A DNA stretch of 40,315 bases, taken from an uncultured Pelagibacteraceae bacterium (lineage in GTDB: Bacteria > Pseudomonadota > Alphaproteobacteria > Pelagibacterales > Pelagibacteraceae). The notes below the pieces were generated by a model. The model was not told where the DNA came from. It saw nothing but the letters and a program-made list of their open reading frames with translations, and made no database searches. The stretch is taken from positions 1-40,315 of the forward strand of contig CACONR010000009.1 of assembly GCA_902628565.1 (NCBI GenBank), read 5' to 3'. Numbering within the stretch: position 1 is the first letter of the stretch; each line of letters begins with the position of its first letter. A program made the translations under genes and the position numbers. Below, piece after piece: positions 8,727 through 16,467 of this stretch.

Positions 8727-10031
8727 ATGTTTTCTAGTTCACACAGATTAAAATTTTTATTGATCTCAACAATCCTGTTGATCTCAACGTCTGCTTTTTC
8801 ATCAGAAAAAAATATTACCTATATGCAGATATTACAAGATCCTAATAACTTAGATTTAAATTTAAAGTACGCACAACAACAAGGTAAGGTTGGAAATTTT
8901 AAACAAACAATATCAACACTTGAAAGATTAAACATGCTTTATCCAGATAATGTTGAAATAAAATTATATTTATTATCTGTTTTAGTCCAAGTCGACTCTC
9001 CAGAAAAAGCTAACACGATCATAGAAGATATGAAATTAAGAAGAGATCTTTCCGCAGAGGACTTAGAAACTTTACAAGAAATTGAGGAAGAGTTAAGAGA
9101 TCGTGAACCAAGTTTATGGAATTTAACAGCTGATATTGGTTTTGGTGCAACGTTTTCAAATAACGTAAATAGTGTTTCTAAAACAAGACTAAAATATGAT
9201 ACAAATTCAATAGCTGAATTTACATCTCCCAAACATGATAGAACTGAAAGTGCCTCGATAGGTATTGGTGCTACTAGACCTGTAGGAGAAGAGTCATCTC
9301 TATTATTAAATTTTGCACATACTACTTCTAATCAATATCAAGAAGCAGATGATGATTTTCAAAGTTATGGTTTGACGATTGGTTTGGATACCACTTTAGG
9401 TAATCAAAGCTTAAGTCCATACATTATTATGAGTAAAACTGATGCTCAGCATGATGCAGATAGTTTTTCATTGATGGTAGGTGTAGGAGGTTTTTTCACA
9501 GTAGGAGATAGGCATTCTTTTAGTTATGGTTATTCTTATTCAGATTCTAAAGCAAATCATAATTTATCTGATACAACTGCAGATGAAACGAATGCAATTG
9601 GCCATGGTTATACTTTTGGTTATGATTTAATATTAACTCCAATAATTTCTAGTTCACTTAGTTTAGGTTATAGTGATAGTGATGCAAAAGTTGATGCTGG
9701 AAATGATTATGAAACTTATGAATTTGGTATTGGTTTAAATTTTGCATTTCCGTGGGCTTATATTGCGTGGAGTGCATCAACAAGTTTTAATGATTATAAA
9801 GTTGCTGATACAACTGTAGACTCCACTAAGTTAAGATCTGACCACGCAACGACAACAGACTTAATGATCACAAAAGCAATAGGAGATATTTTTCCATTTA
9901 TTGATCCTAACAGAACATTGTTTATCAACCTGTCTTATGAAAAAACTTTTTCTGAGGCAAATATTATGAACTATGATTATTTAGCCGATTCTTTTGCCTT
10001 AAGTTTCTCTAAAGCTCTAAAACTTAACTAA
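8727..10031 (+). CDS. TPR plus outer-membrane beta-barrel protein (SLAM-like architecture)
   Basis: A 434-residue exported protein. The signal peptide (about 1-26, ending SAFSS) is followed by a short helical TPR-like region (about 30-125, with NLDLNLKYAQQQGKVGNF and YPDNVEIKLYLLSVLV). The rest (about 130-434) is a run of alternating strands rich in Gly, Ser, Asp and Tyr (e.g. FGATFSNNVNSVSK, HSFSYGYSYSDSKA), typical of a 12- to 16-strand barrel. TPR followed by a barrel is the layout of surface-lipoprotein assembly modifiers, but the similarity is architectural only. It precedes the FecR-domain and CHASE2 phosphatase genes, a neighbourhood that recurs in other proteobacteria. The function is not established. 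It could be an outer-membrane sensor or export pore for that signalling set. Confidence 0.65.
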   Translation: MFSSSHRLKFLLISTILLISTSAFSSEKNITYMQILQDPNNLDLNLKYAQQQGKVGNFKQTISTLERLNMLYPDNVEIKLYLLSVLVQVDSPEKANTIIEDMKLRRDLSAEDLETLQEIEEELRDREPSLWNLTADIGFGATFSNNVNSVSKTRLKYDTNSIAEFTSPKHDRTESASIGIGATRPVGEESSLLLNFAHTTSNQYQEADDDFQSYGLTIGLDTTLGNQSLSPYIIMSKTDAQHDADSFSLMVGVGGFFTVGDRHSFSYGYSYSDSKANHNLSDTTADETNAIGHGYTFGYDLILTPIISSSLSLGYSDSDAKVDAGNDYETYEFGIGLNFAFPWAYIAWSASTSFNDYKVADTTVDSTKLRSDHATTTDLMITKAIGDIFPFIDPNRTLFINLSYEKTFSEANIMNYDYLADSFALSFSKALKLN

Positions 10032-10128
10032 TAAATTTTTTCAAAATCCTTTTAATAAGGCCTTTTTTTGCCGTCCAATATGAGTTTTTAAAGTTTATTT
10101 TTTTTAAATTTTTGTTAGATTTGTTTGG

Positions 10129-11349
10129 ATGAAAAAACTATTGTCAGTTTTTGTAGGACTTATTTTAATAGTCAGCACAAATGTAAATGCTGAGCAATTA
10201 AATATAGAAAAACAGTTGGTTGGAATTGTTGGTGCAATTTCTGGAACTGTAAAAACTGAAACAAGACAATTAAAAGCTGGCGATAAGATTTATTTAAATG
10301 AAACAATTGTTGCTGGAGCTGGATCTGGTACACAAATTTTACTATTAGACCAATCAACATTTACTATAGGTGAAGACTCTGAAGTTGTAATGGATACGTT
10401 TATTTTTGATCCAGCAACGAATGACGGAAAGATAGTTGCAAGTGTTAAACAAGGAAGTTTAAAAGTTATCTCAGGTTTAATTAGTAAAAAAGATCCTGAT
10501 AGTTTAACTGTTGAAGTGCCAGAGGGAACACTTGGTTCTAGAGGAACAGAATTTCAAACAGTCGTATCAAAAGGTAGAACGGATACTTTATTAATAGGTC
10601 CAGGAAAAAATAATACTTTAGGAATGAGACCTGGAGCAGTGCTCATTGGAAATAGTTTAGGATCAACTTTACTAGATAACCCTTATAGCATGGCTTCAAT
10701 GACTCAAGGTAAAGCACCTGGGCAAGCAAAAAAAATTACCAAGAATCAATTAAAGAAATTTAACAAAAAGATGAAAGCTTTAAGAGTTGCTAAGCTCTCA
10801 CCAGATGAAAAAAAAGGTAAGAGAAAAGAAATGAGAAAACAACTTAAGAAAGAGCTTAAGTCTATGGGATTTGAAAAAGAAGAAATTAAATCAATTATAA
10901 GAGAAAATATTCAAAAAGATAAAGAGAAGAAAGTTGCTATTAAAAAAGAGAGAGCAGAAAAGAAAAAAGCTAAAAAGAAAAAAGCCAAAGCAGAAAAGAA
11001 AAAGAATAAAAAGAAAAAAGCTAAAAAAGTAGATAAGAAAAAAGGTAAGAAGAAAAAAGCTACTAAAAAAAGTTCTAAAAAGAAAAAAGTAGTTAAGAAA
11101 AAAGAAGGTAAAAAGAAAAAAGCTACTAAGAAAAAAGCTACTAAGAAAAAAGCTGTGAAGAAAAAACCAGCTAAAAAGAAAAAAGCAGTTAAGAAAAAAG
11201 CAGTGAAAAAGAAAAAAGTAGTTAAAAAGAAGAAAAAAGTAGTTAAGAAAAAACCTAGGAAAAAAGTAGCTAAGAAGAAAAAGATAGTTAAGAAAAAAAG
11301 AGCCGCTAAAAAGAAAAAAGCTAAAAAGAAAAGAAGAAAAAAGAAGTAA
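10129..11349 (+). CDS. Exported FecR-domain protein with polylysine C-terminal tail
   Basis: A 406-residue protein with a clear signal peptide (residues 1-22, ending NVNA) and a FecR domain (about 30-155). Visible FecR blocks include a GISGTV-like strand, LDQSTFTIGEDSEVVMD, VKQGSLKVISG and VPEGTLGSRGTEFQTVV. A linker (about 180-260) becomes increasingly basic, and residues about 260-406 are almost entirely Lys with Ala, Val, Thr and Arg in histone-H1-like KKKA/KKKV repeats. FecR domains lie in the periplasm in iron-signalling systems. Here there is no membrane anchor and no FecI sigma factor. It lies between the barrel protein and the CHASE2 phosphatase. The tail could bind DNA, lipopolysaccharide or peptidoglycan; this is inference. 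The coding strand of the tail is nearly all purine. Confidence 0.82.
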   Translation: MKKLLSVFVGLILIVSTNVNAEQLNIEKQLVGIVGAISGTVKTETRQLKAGDKIYLNETIVAGAGSGTQILLLDQSTFTIGEDSEVVMDTFIFDPATNDGKIVASVKQGSLKVISGLISKKDPDSLTVEVPEGTLGSRGTEFQTVVSKGRTDTLLIGPGKNNTLGMRPGAVLIGNSLGSTLLDNPYSMASMTQGKAPGQAKKITKNQLKKFNKKMKALRVAKLSPDEKKGKRKEMRKQLKKELKSMGFEKEEIKSIIRENIQKDKEKKVAIKKERAEKKKAKKKKAKAEKKKNKKKKAKKVDKKKGKKKKATKKSSKKKKVVKKKEGKKKKATKKKATKKKAVKKKPAKKKKAVKKKAVKKKKVVKKKKKVVKKKPRKKVAKKKKIVKKKRAAKKKKAKKKRRKKK

Positions 11350-11408
11350 TTAGCTAGTTCTTAATAAGTTTCGTTTACATTACCTAAATTAGATATAAAT
11401 TTCACTAC

Positions 11409-13460
11409 GTGAAAGCTTTTGTAAAAAAAAATTTAAATTATCTAATTTTTTTATTATTACTCACACTATTAATTTTTCTCAAAATTTTAAATCCAGCGTT
11501 TATTAAGTCAGTTTCTTATTTAAGTTTTGATTTGTATCAAAAAATATTTGCTCAAGAAAAAGACAGCGAAGTAGTTATCATTGATATTGATGAACAAAGT
11601 TTAGGAAAGTTTGGACAATTTCCATGGAATAGAACAGTTTTTGCAAAAATTCTTGATCGATTGAATACCGCAAACCCAAAAGCAATTGGTTTTGATATAT
11701 TCTTTACTGAAAAAGATAAACAGTCTCCTGAAGAAATTATTAAATCTTATAATCTAATTCCCACAGATATTACTGAGTTGCAAAAATTAAAGGGTCCAGA
11801 TGATTTATTCGCAGAAAAATTAAAAGAGTCAAAATCAGTTATTGCAGTATTGGGTAGTAATGTCCCGTCACATTCAAATTATGATCGAAAAGCAAAAGCA
11901 AGATTTCTTTCTAAAGGAGGTGAACCAAAACAATTTACATATTCTTATCCATTTTCTATAGGCTCATTAGAAAAATTAGAGAAAAATGTTCAGGGTCTTG
12001 GCTCTATTTCTTTTTTAGACCAGCTCGATGGAATAATTAGATCTTTACCATTAATTGTTCAGTTTAATAAAAAGATATATCCAACGATGGGTTTAGAAAT
12101 GGTTAGAGTTGGATCCAAACAAAAAAATATTTATGTAGAATTAAATGAGGTAGGAATAAAAAGAATAAGTGCTAGACCCTATAAAGTAGAGTCTGATCCT
12201 AACGGTATTATTTGGATCAAATATAAAAAATCGCAAAAAAAACAATATATTTCTGCAGGTGATGTTTACGATGGTAATTTTGAAAAAAGTTTTTTTAAAA
12301 ATAAATATGTTTTAATTGGAGCTTCAGCTCAAGGCTTATTCGATTTAGTAAAAACTCCACTTGGTATTACAATACCTGGAGTAGAAGTTCATGCCAATGT
12401 TATTGAAAATATTTTAGACCAGTCTTATCTGATAAGAAATCCTAACACCTATATCTTTGAACTTATATTTTCTATTATTGTTGCCTTACTCACTTTTATT
12501 TTATCCCAAAAAATTAAACCGAAATATAGTTTATCAATTTTCTTTGGTAACATTTTAGCAATTATTATTATCGGTTTTTCTATTTATAAATTTAGGTCAG
12601 AGTTAGTAGATTTTAGTTACCCGATTTTCATAGTAACTATAACATTTCTAACTGGTTTATATTTTAGATTTATTGAAGAAAATAAAATGGCCTTAGCTAA
12701 TTTACAAAAAGAAGCTAAACTTTTAAAAGAACGAGAACTTGCTGCGGGAGTTCAAAAGAGCTTATTCCCTGATATTTCAAAGTTTGAGAATTTTATTTTT
12801 GCTAAAAACGTCCCAGCAAGGGATGTTTCTGGGGATTATTTTGATGTCGTAAGATCTACACCTGAAGAATATTTTTTTACTTTAGCAGATGTTTCCGGCA
12901 AAGGAGTAAAAGCTGGAATGTATATGGCTAAAGCTTCTTCTATTTTCAGAACTCTTACTAATTTAAAATTCCCTTTAGAAAAAGTTGTCTTTGGTGTTAA
13001 TAATGAATTAGTGGAGGCAAAATTTAAAGGAATGTTTGTCACTGCTGTTTTTGGTAAATTAAATATCAAAACGGGTGAACTAGTGTTCATCAATGCAGGT
13101 CATGAAAGTATTCTCACTTTTGATGAAAATAAAAATTATGAATATATTAAATCAGAAATGCCACCAATTGGTATTGTAAAATATTTTACAGAGTCGATGG
13201 TGAAATCAAATACTATTAATCTTAAAGATAAAACTTTTGTAGTTTATACAGATGGAGTAACTGAAGGGTATATGAAAAATGGTGAAGAATTAGGAGCTGA
13301 AGGGGTACAAAAGATTATAAACGAAATGTCACAGGTCACACCAAAATCTATAGTTGAGTCTATTGAAAAAGAGCTTAACTGGGGTGCAGAAAAGTTAAGA
13401 GATGACATAACTTGTATGGCAATTAACATTAATAATACTGAGCTTATAAAGAAGAAATAA
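11409..13460 (+). CDS. CHASE2-domain membrane sensor with SpoIIE/PP2C phosphatase output
   Basis: A 683-residue membrane receptor-phosphatase. A first membrane segment (about 10-30) leads into a periplasmic CHASE2 domain (about 40-335, with VVIIDIDEQSLGKFGQFPWNR and FDLVKTPLGITIPGVEVHANV). Three membrane segments (about 348-420) then lead to a SpoIIE-type PP2C domain (about 455-675). Metal-binding acidic motifs are intact: SGDYFDVV, LADVSGKGVKAG, VVYTDGVTEG and RDDITC. The family dephosphorylates STAS anti-anti-sigma factors, and two such proteins plus their kinase are encoded at 6524-7551, so this is the likely input arm of that switch. The start is GTG at 11409 with no strong Shine-Dalgarno site. 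FecR plus CHASE2 adjacency is a recurring pairing and suggests the periplasmic FecR protein could feed this sensor (inference). Confidence 0.92.
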   Translation: MKAFVKKNLNYLIFLLLLTLLIFLKILNPAFIKSVSYLSFDLYQKIFAQEKDSEVVIIDIDEQSLGKFGQFPWNRTVFAKILDRLNTANPKAIGFDIFFTEKDKQSPEEIIKSYNLIPTDITELQKLKGPDDLFAEKLKESKSVIAVLGSNVPSHSNYDRKAKARFLSKGGEPKQFTYSYPFSIGSLEKLEKNVQGLGSISFLDQLDGIIRSLPLIVQFNKKIYPTMGLEMVRVGSKQKNIYVELNEVGIKRISARPYKVESDPNGIIWIKYKKSQKKQYISAGDVYDGNFEKSFFKNKYVLIGASAQGLFDLVKTPLGITIPGVEVHANVIENILDQSYLIRNPNTYIFELIFSIIVALLTFILSQKIKPKYSLSIFFGNILAIIIIGFSIYKFRSELVDFSYPIFIVTITFLTGLYFRFIEENKMALANLQKEAKLLKERELAAGVQKSLFPDISKFENFIFAKNVPARDVSGDYFDVVRSTPEEYFFTLADVSGKGVKAGMYMAKASSIFRTLTNLKFPLEKVVFGVNNELVEAKFKGMFVTAVFGKLNIKTGELVFINAGHESILTFDENKNYEYIKSEMPPIGIVKYFTESMVKSNTINLKDKTFVVYTDGVTEGYMKNGEELGAEGVQKIINEMSQVTPKSIVESIEKELNWGAEKLRDDITCMAININNTELIKKK

Positions 13461-13523
13461 TTTGAAACCCAAATTGAATAAATTGATTATTTAAAATTTT
13501 TAAATTTTATGTAGATTGCTTCT

Positions 13524-13814
13524 GTGAAACGAATCTTTTTATTACTATTTTTGCTACCCATCTTGAGTAATTGTACTCAATATTCTGCCATGATAAGTCC
13601 TGCTTTTACTCTAGCTCATACAGGAAGTTTAGCCCAAGCCTCCACTTCTTTATCAAGTTCATTAGCAATTAATGAAGTCAAAAAAGAATATACAAATAAT
13701 TTACAAGCAGAAAGAATTTGTCCGACTTTCCATTCATCAGAATTAAATGCAATCTTTTTTGAAACGATAGAAGAAATAGGTTGCTATTACGATCCTCTGA
13801 GTATTCTTCGATAA
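13524..13814 (+). CDS. Small lipoprotein of unknown function
   Basis: A 96-residue protein starting at GTG 13524. The N-terminus MKRIFLLLFLLPILSNC is a typical lipoprotein signal with a lipobox ending in Cys17. The mature part is Ser/Ala/Thr-rich (about 25-55) and then contains two further Cys (in ERICPTF and EIGCYY) that could form a disulfide. No known domain is recognised. It is 63 bases downstream of the CHASE2 phosphatase on the same strand, and its stop faces the convergent glutaredoxin gene 24 bases away. It may belong to the FecR/CHASE2 signalling set, but only position suggests this. Confidence 0.6.
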   Translation: MKRIFLLLFLLPILSNCTQYSAMISPAFTLAHTGSLAQASTSLSSSLAINEVKKEYTNNLQAERICPTFHSSELNAIFFETIEEIGCYYDPLSILR

Positions 13815-13837
13815 TACTCAATTGTATTTTGAAAAAT

Positions 13838-14092
13838 TTATTTTAATAGATCTTTTAGTTTATTTTCTTTTTCTAGAGCTCTAACTTCATCATAACCACC
13901 AATGTGTTGTTCATCAAAAAATATTTGAGGAATAGTTCTTTTGCCATTAGCTTTTTCAATCATCTCATCTATAGCACCTGCAACTGATGAGATATCAATT
14001 TCATTATAGGGAGCATTGTTACGCGTTAATAATCTTTTTGCTGCATCACAAAAACTACACATAGGACCAGTATAAATTGTTATTTTTTTCAT
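13838..14092 (-). CDS. grxC: Glutaredoxin (GrxC/Grx3 class, dithiol)
   Basis: An 84-residue glutaredoxin that reduces disulfides and mixed glutathione disulfides in the cytoplasm. The dithiol site is CSFC (residues 12-15), in place of the usual CPYC. The cis-Pro segment TIPQIFF and the GSH-binding GGYDE (a GGxDD-type motif) are both present. Length is normal for bacterial Grx3. Its start follows the stop of the TIGR03643-type gene by three bases, so the two form a minus-strand pair. The Ser and Phe in the CxxC are less common and could alter redox potential. Confidence 0.9.
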   Translation of the reverse strand: MKKITIYTGPMCSFCDAAKRLLTRNNAPYNEIDISSVAGAIDEMIEKANGKRTIPQIFFDEQHIGGYDEVRALEKENKLKDLLK

Positions 14093-14095
14093 GAT

Positions 14096-14392
14096 CTATA
14101 GATAATCATCTTTTTTTATTTTACTAGTAATTTGTTTTCGTGAATATTCAAATTTTTTTCTGTGTTTGATACTTTTTTGATGAACTCTTTTTCTCCATAA
14201 TCTAAATGATGATGGTTTGAGTGATTTTCTCATTATCTTAATGACATCAGATTCTCGGTAGCCAGTTTTTTTTTCGATATCTTCAAAAGTGATCCTATCG
14301 GCCCAAGCTGCCCAGATGACCCAATCTGGATTTTCATGATTTGGCTCTGGATTTTTAACTCGGGTAACTGGCCTGTGACCTTTTTTTTTCAT
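14096..14392 (-). CDS. TIGR03643/DUF2805-family small basic protein
   Basis: A 98-residue basic protein of unknown biochemical role. The conserved core is WVIWAAWADRITFEDIEKKTGY..SDVIKIMRKSLKPSSFRLWRKRV, which I recognise as the TIGR03643 family. Its AWADR...F..I....G..E..V....R..LK..SFR.WR pattern resembles a helix-turn-helix-like fold. The chosen start is ATG at 14392 (MKKKGH), because a Shine-Dalgarno sequence AAAGGA lies about four bases upstream. An in-frame ATG at 14419 would add nine residues but lacks such support. It is upstream of and nearly abuts the glutaredoxin gene. DNA or RNA binding is possible but not shown. Confidence 0.8.
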   Translation of the reverse strand: MKKKGHRPVTRVKNPEPNHENPDWVIWAAWADRITFEDIEKKTGYRESDVIKIMRKSLKPSSFRLWRKRVHQKSIKHRKKFEYSRKQITSKIKKDDYL

Positions 14393-14440
14393 AAATCCTT
14401 TATATTTGAAAAAAATCAATAATGCATTTCTTTTAGGATC

Positions 14441-14449
14441 TGTTATAAT
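14441..14449 (+). promoter_or_regulatory. Extended -10 promoter driving the hairpin RNA/LysE leader
   Basis: TGTTATAAT is a perfect extended -10 (TGnTATAAT). No good -35 is seen at 16-18 bp, as expected for extended -10 promoters. Seven bases after the -10, at 14457, is the first base of the hairpin stem described next, which places a transcript start precisely there. Confidence 0.6.
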
Positions 14450-14456
14450 GTAATTT

Positions 14457-14512
14457 GATAGTCCTACTTAGCCATCTTTAGCTCCCGGTTTTTTAGGACT
14501 ATCTTTTTTTTT
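14457..14512 (+). ncRNA. Candidate small hairpin RNA or regulatory leader with intrinsic terminator, upstream of LysE-type exporter
   Basis: GATAGTCCTA (14457-14466) pairs perfectly with TAGGACTATC (14494-14503), and nine T residues (14504-14512) follow at once, the form of an intrinsic terminator. The 27-base loop (14467-14493) is too long for a simple terminator and contains CTTAGCC and GCTCCCGG segments. With the extended -10 just upstream, a transcript of about 55 nt is predicted. The exporter ATG is the very next base after the T-tract, so this could be a free sRNA or a terminating leader (attenuator or riboswitch). I do not recognise it as a known riboswitch class. Confidence 0.5.
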
Positions 14513-15127
14513 ATGCTCCCCCTAGATTTTATCCTTTTTTTACAGATCATAATTTTTCTGTTCATCACACCTGGAACCCCTCGGATAGTTATTATTTCTT
14601 ATTCGATGAATTATGGTGTTAAAAATTGCGTTTGGACAGCTCTAGGTGATGTTACTGCAAATTTATTTCAAGCAACTTTAGTAATTTTTGTTATAGGAAA
14701 TTTTTTGTCGGATAATCCAAACTTTTTGAACTTTTTTAAGTGGATAGGAGTTATTTATTTAATGTATTTGGCTTATGATGTGTACAAATCTTCTCCAAAA
14801 GATGTAAATTCAAAAATAATTAGTACCAAAAGTATTTTTTCTTTTTATAAAGATGGTTTTTTAGTTGCTGGTACAAGTCCAAAGGCTTGGTTATTCTTTC
14901 CTTTAATATTTCCCCAGTTTATTGATTTTAATACTAATTATATTGTTCAATTCTTTATTTTAATAACAACTTATGTAGTTTTAGATTTTATTTCTTTAAT
15001 TGGTTATGCTTTGCTAGCACAAAAATTAATTACATGGATCAAAGCAAATCCAAAAACAATTAATACAATCTCAGCGAGTGTTTTAGTGATCATCGCGTTA
15101 ATTATTATTGTTACACAACAATATTAA
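14513..15127 (+). CDS. LysE/RhtB-family amino-acid exporter
   Basis: A 204-residue inner-membrane protein with about six hydrophobic segments. The N-terminal block FLFITPGTPRIVIISYSMNYGVKNCVWTALGD matches the LysE/RhtB signature (TPGP....s...G...G...a.G). A Pro-Lys motif (SPKAWLFFPLIFPQF) lies near the middle, as in the family. Members export amino acids or related small molecules; the substrate cannot be read from sequence. The ATG at 14513 has no Shine-Dalgarno sequence, because the T-tract of a hairpin directly precedes it. Expression may therefore depend on the upstream RNA structure. The length fits the family, so the start is unlikely to lie far from here. Confidence 0.85.
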   Translation: MLPLDFILFLQIIIFLFITPGTPRIVIISYSMNYGVKNCVWTALGDVTANLFQATLVIFVIGNFLSDNPNFLNFFKWIGVIYLMYLAYDVYKSSPKDVNSKIISTKSIFSFYKDGFLVAGTSPKAWLFFPLIFPQFIDFNTNYIVQFFILITTYVVLDFISLIGYALLAQKLITWIKANPKTINTISASVLVIIALIIIVTQQY

Positions 15128-15152
15128 ACATATCCAAAGTTGTTTTTGCCTC

Positions 15153-15181
15153 TTGCAATAAAAGAAAATTATTTATTTAAT
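15153..15181 (+). promoter_or_regulatory. Candidate promoter of the HAAT binding-protein gene (system A)
   Basis: TTGCAA (15153-15158) and TTTAAT (15176-15181) are spaced by 17 bp and lie upstream of a 17-base AATT-repeat leader and a strong CAGAAGGA ribosome-binding site. They match four and five of six consensus bases respectively. Confidence 0.4.
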
Positions 15182-15216
15182 TAAGAATTAATTAATTAAT
15201 AACAGAAGGAAATAAA

Positions 15217-16455
15217 ATGAAAATAAACAAGATAATCTTGAGTTTTGTTTCTGCAGTAGCAATTTTACTTTCATCTTCAGTTGTATCATTTGCAAAAGTT
15301 GTTGGTGATAAAATTGTTTTAGGTGCTGCTATTTCATTGACTGGTAAATATTCATCTAATGGTGTTCATACTCAAAACGGTTATAACATGGCTGTTGACA
15401 GAATTAATAGCATGGGTGGTGTTAAAGTTGGTGGAAAAACTTATAAGTTTGAAATCATTTATTACGATGATGAATCAAACCCAAAAAGAGCGGCTCAATT
15501 AGCAGAAAGATTAATCTCACAAGATGGTGTTGAGTTTATGCTTGGGCCTTATAGTTCAGGTTTAACAAAAGCAATTGCACCTGTTACAGAAAAATATGGT
15601 GTACCAATGGTGGAAGCAAATGGTGCGTCTAGATCTTTGTTTACTAAAGGTTACAAATATCTATTTGCAGTTTTAGCTCCAGCCAACTTATATCTTGATG
15701 TAGCTATTAGAACAGCAGTTGAATTAAATGGTGGAAAAGGTGTTAGAATTGCACAAGCATTTGAACAAGATGCTTTTTCACAAGACGTAAGATTAGGTAT
15801 TTTAGACGCAGCGAAAGAAACTGGATCTGAAATTATAATCGACGACAAGCTGCCAAAAGAGCTTAACGATATGGCTGCTACATTAGTTAAAGTAAAACAA
15901 ATGAAGCCAGATGTTCTTGTGGTATCAGGACACACAAAAGGTGCATTAACTGCAATCAGACAAATTGCTGAAATGAAAGTTGATGTTCCAATGTTAGCAA
16001 TGACACATTGTGATGCTGCGAAATTATCAAAACAACATGGTAAAAATTCTCAGTATGCGTTATGTGCTTCTCAATGGCATAAAACTCTAACTTATAAAGA
16101 TAACTTCTTTAAAGATGGTATGACGTATGCGGCAGACTTCCAAAAAGAGTTTGGATATGATCCGCCATATCAATCAGCAGAATCTTCTGCAGCATTGTTA
16201 GTGTTCAAGGATGCCTTTGAAAGAGCTAATTCTTTTGATCAAAAGAAAGTAAGAGATGCTCTTGCAGCAACGAACATGCAAACATTCTATGGAAATATTA
16301 AGTTCGCACCAGGTGGTCAAAATGTTGACAAGCCGATGGTACTTTTCCAAGTAATGTGTGATGGCGCTGGGAAATGTGAAAACAAAGTTGTAGCTCCATT
16401 GAAGTGGGCTTCAGCTAAGTTGATTCACCCAATTCCTAAGTGGTCTGACAGATAA
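15217..16455 (+). CDS. HAAT-family ABC importer, periplasmic substrate-binding protein (system A)
   Basis: A 412-residue periplasmic binding protein of the Peripla_BP_6/LivJ type. The signal peptide is about residues 1-26 (ending SFA). The mature start GDKIVLGAAISLTGKYSSNGVHTQNGYNMAVDRIN is the classic family entry. YYDDESNPKRAAQLAERLI and FMLGPYSSGLTKAIAPVTEKYGVPMVEANGAS form the ligand-cleft region. Length is typical. A strong Shine-Dalgarno site and a dedicated promoter precede it, and a strong terminator follows, so it is probably expressed far above the permease genes downstream. The ligand is uncertain: branched-chain amino acids, amides or other amino acids are all carried by this family. 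Confidence 0.92.
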   Translation: MKINKIILSFVSAVAILLSSSVVSFAKVVGDKIVLGAAISLTGKYSSNGVHTQNGYNMAVDRINSMGGVKVGGKTYKFEIIYYDDESNPKRAAQLAERLISQDGVEFMLGPYSSGLTKAIAPVTEKYGVPMVEANGASRSLFTKGYKYLFAVLAPANLYLDVAIRTAVELNGGKGVRIAQAFEQDAFSQDVRLGILDAAKETGSEIIIDDKLPKELNDMAATLVKVKQMKPDVLVVSGHTKGALTAIRQIAEMKVDVPMLAMTHCDAAKLSKQHGKNSQYALCASQWHKTLTYKDNFFKDGMTYAADFQKEFGYDPPYQSAESSAALLVFKDAFERANSFDQKKVRDALAATNMQTFYGNIKFAPGGQNVDKPMVLFQVMCDGAGKCENKVVAPLKWASAKLIHPIPKWSDR

Positions 16456-16467
16456 TAACAAATCTAC

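Noticed and set aside
10040..10075. Terminator after the TPR-barrel gene
   Set aside because: Only a four-base stem (CCTT/AAGG) before a T-run is visible, too weak to annotate.
10909..11348. Histone-like nucleoid protein
   Set aside because: The Lys-rich tail resembles histone H1, but the protein has a clear signal peptide and a FecR domain, so a nucleoid role is unlikely.
10909..11348. Tandem-repeat or CRISPR-like array
   Set aside because: The periodicity follows Lys/Ala codons within an intact reading frame. There are no conserved repeats with unique spacers.
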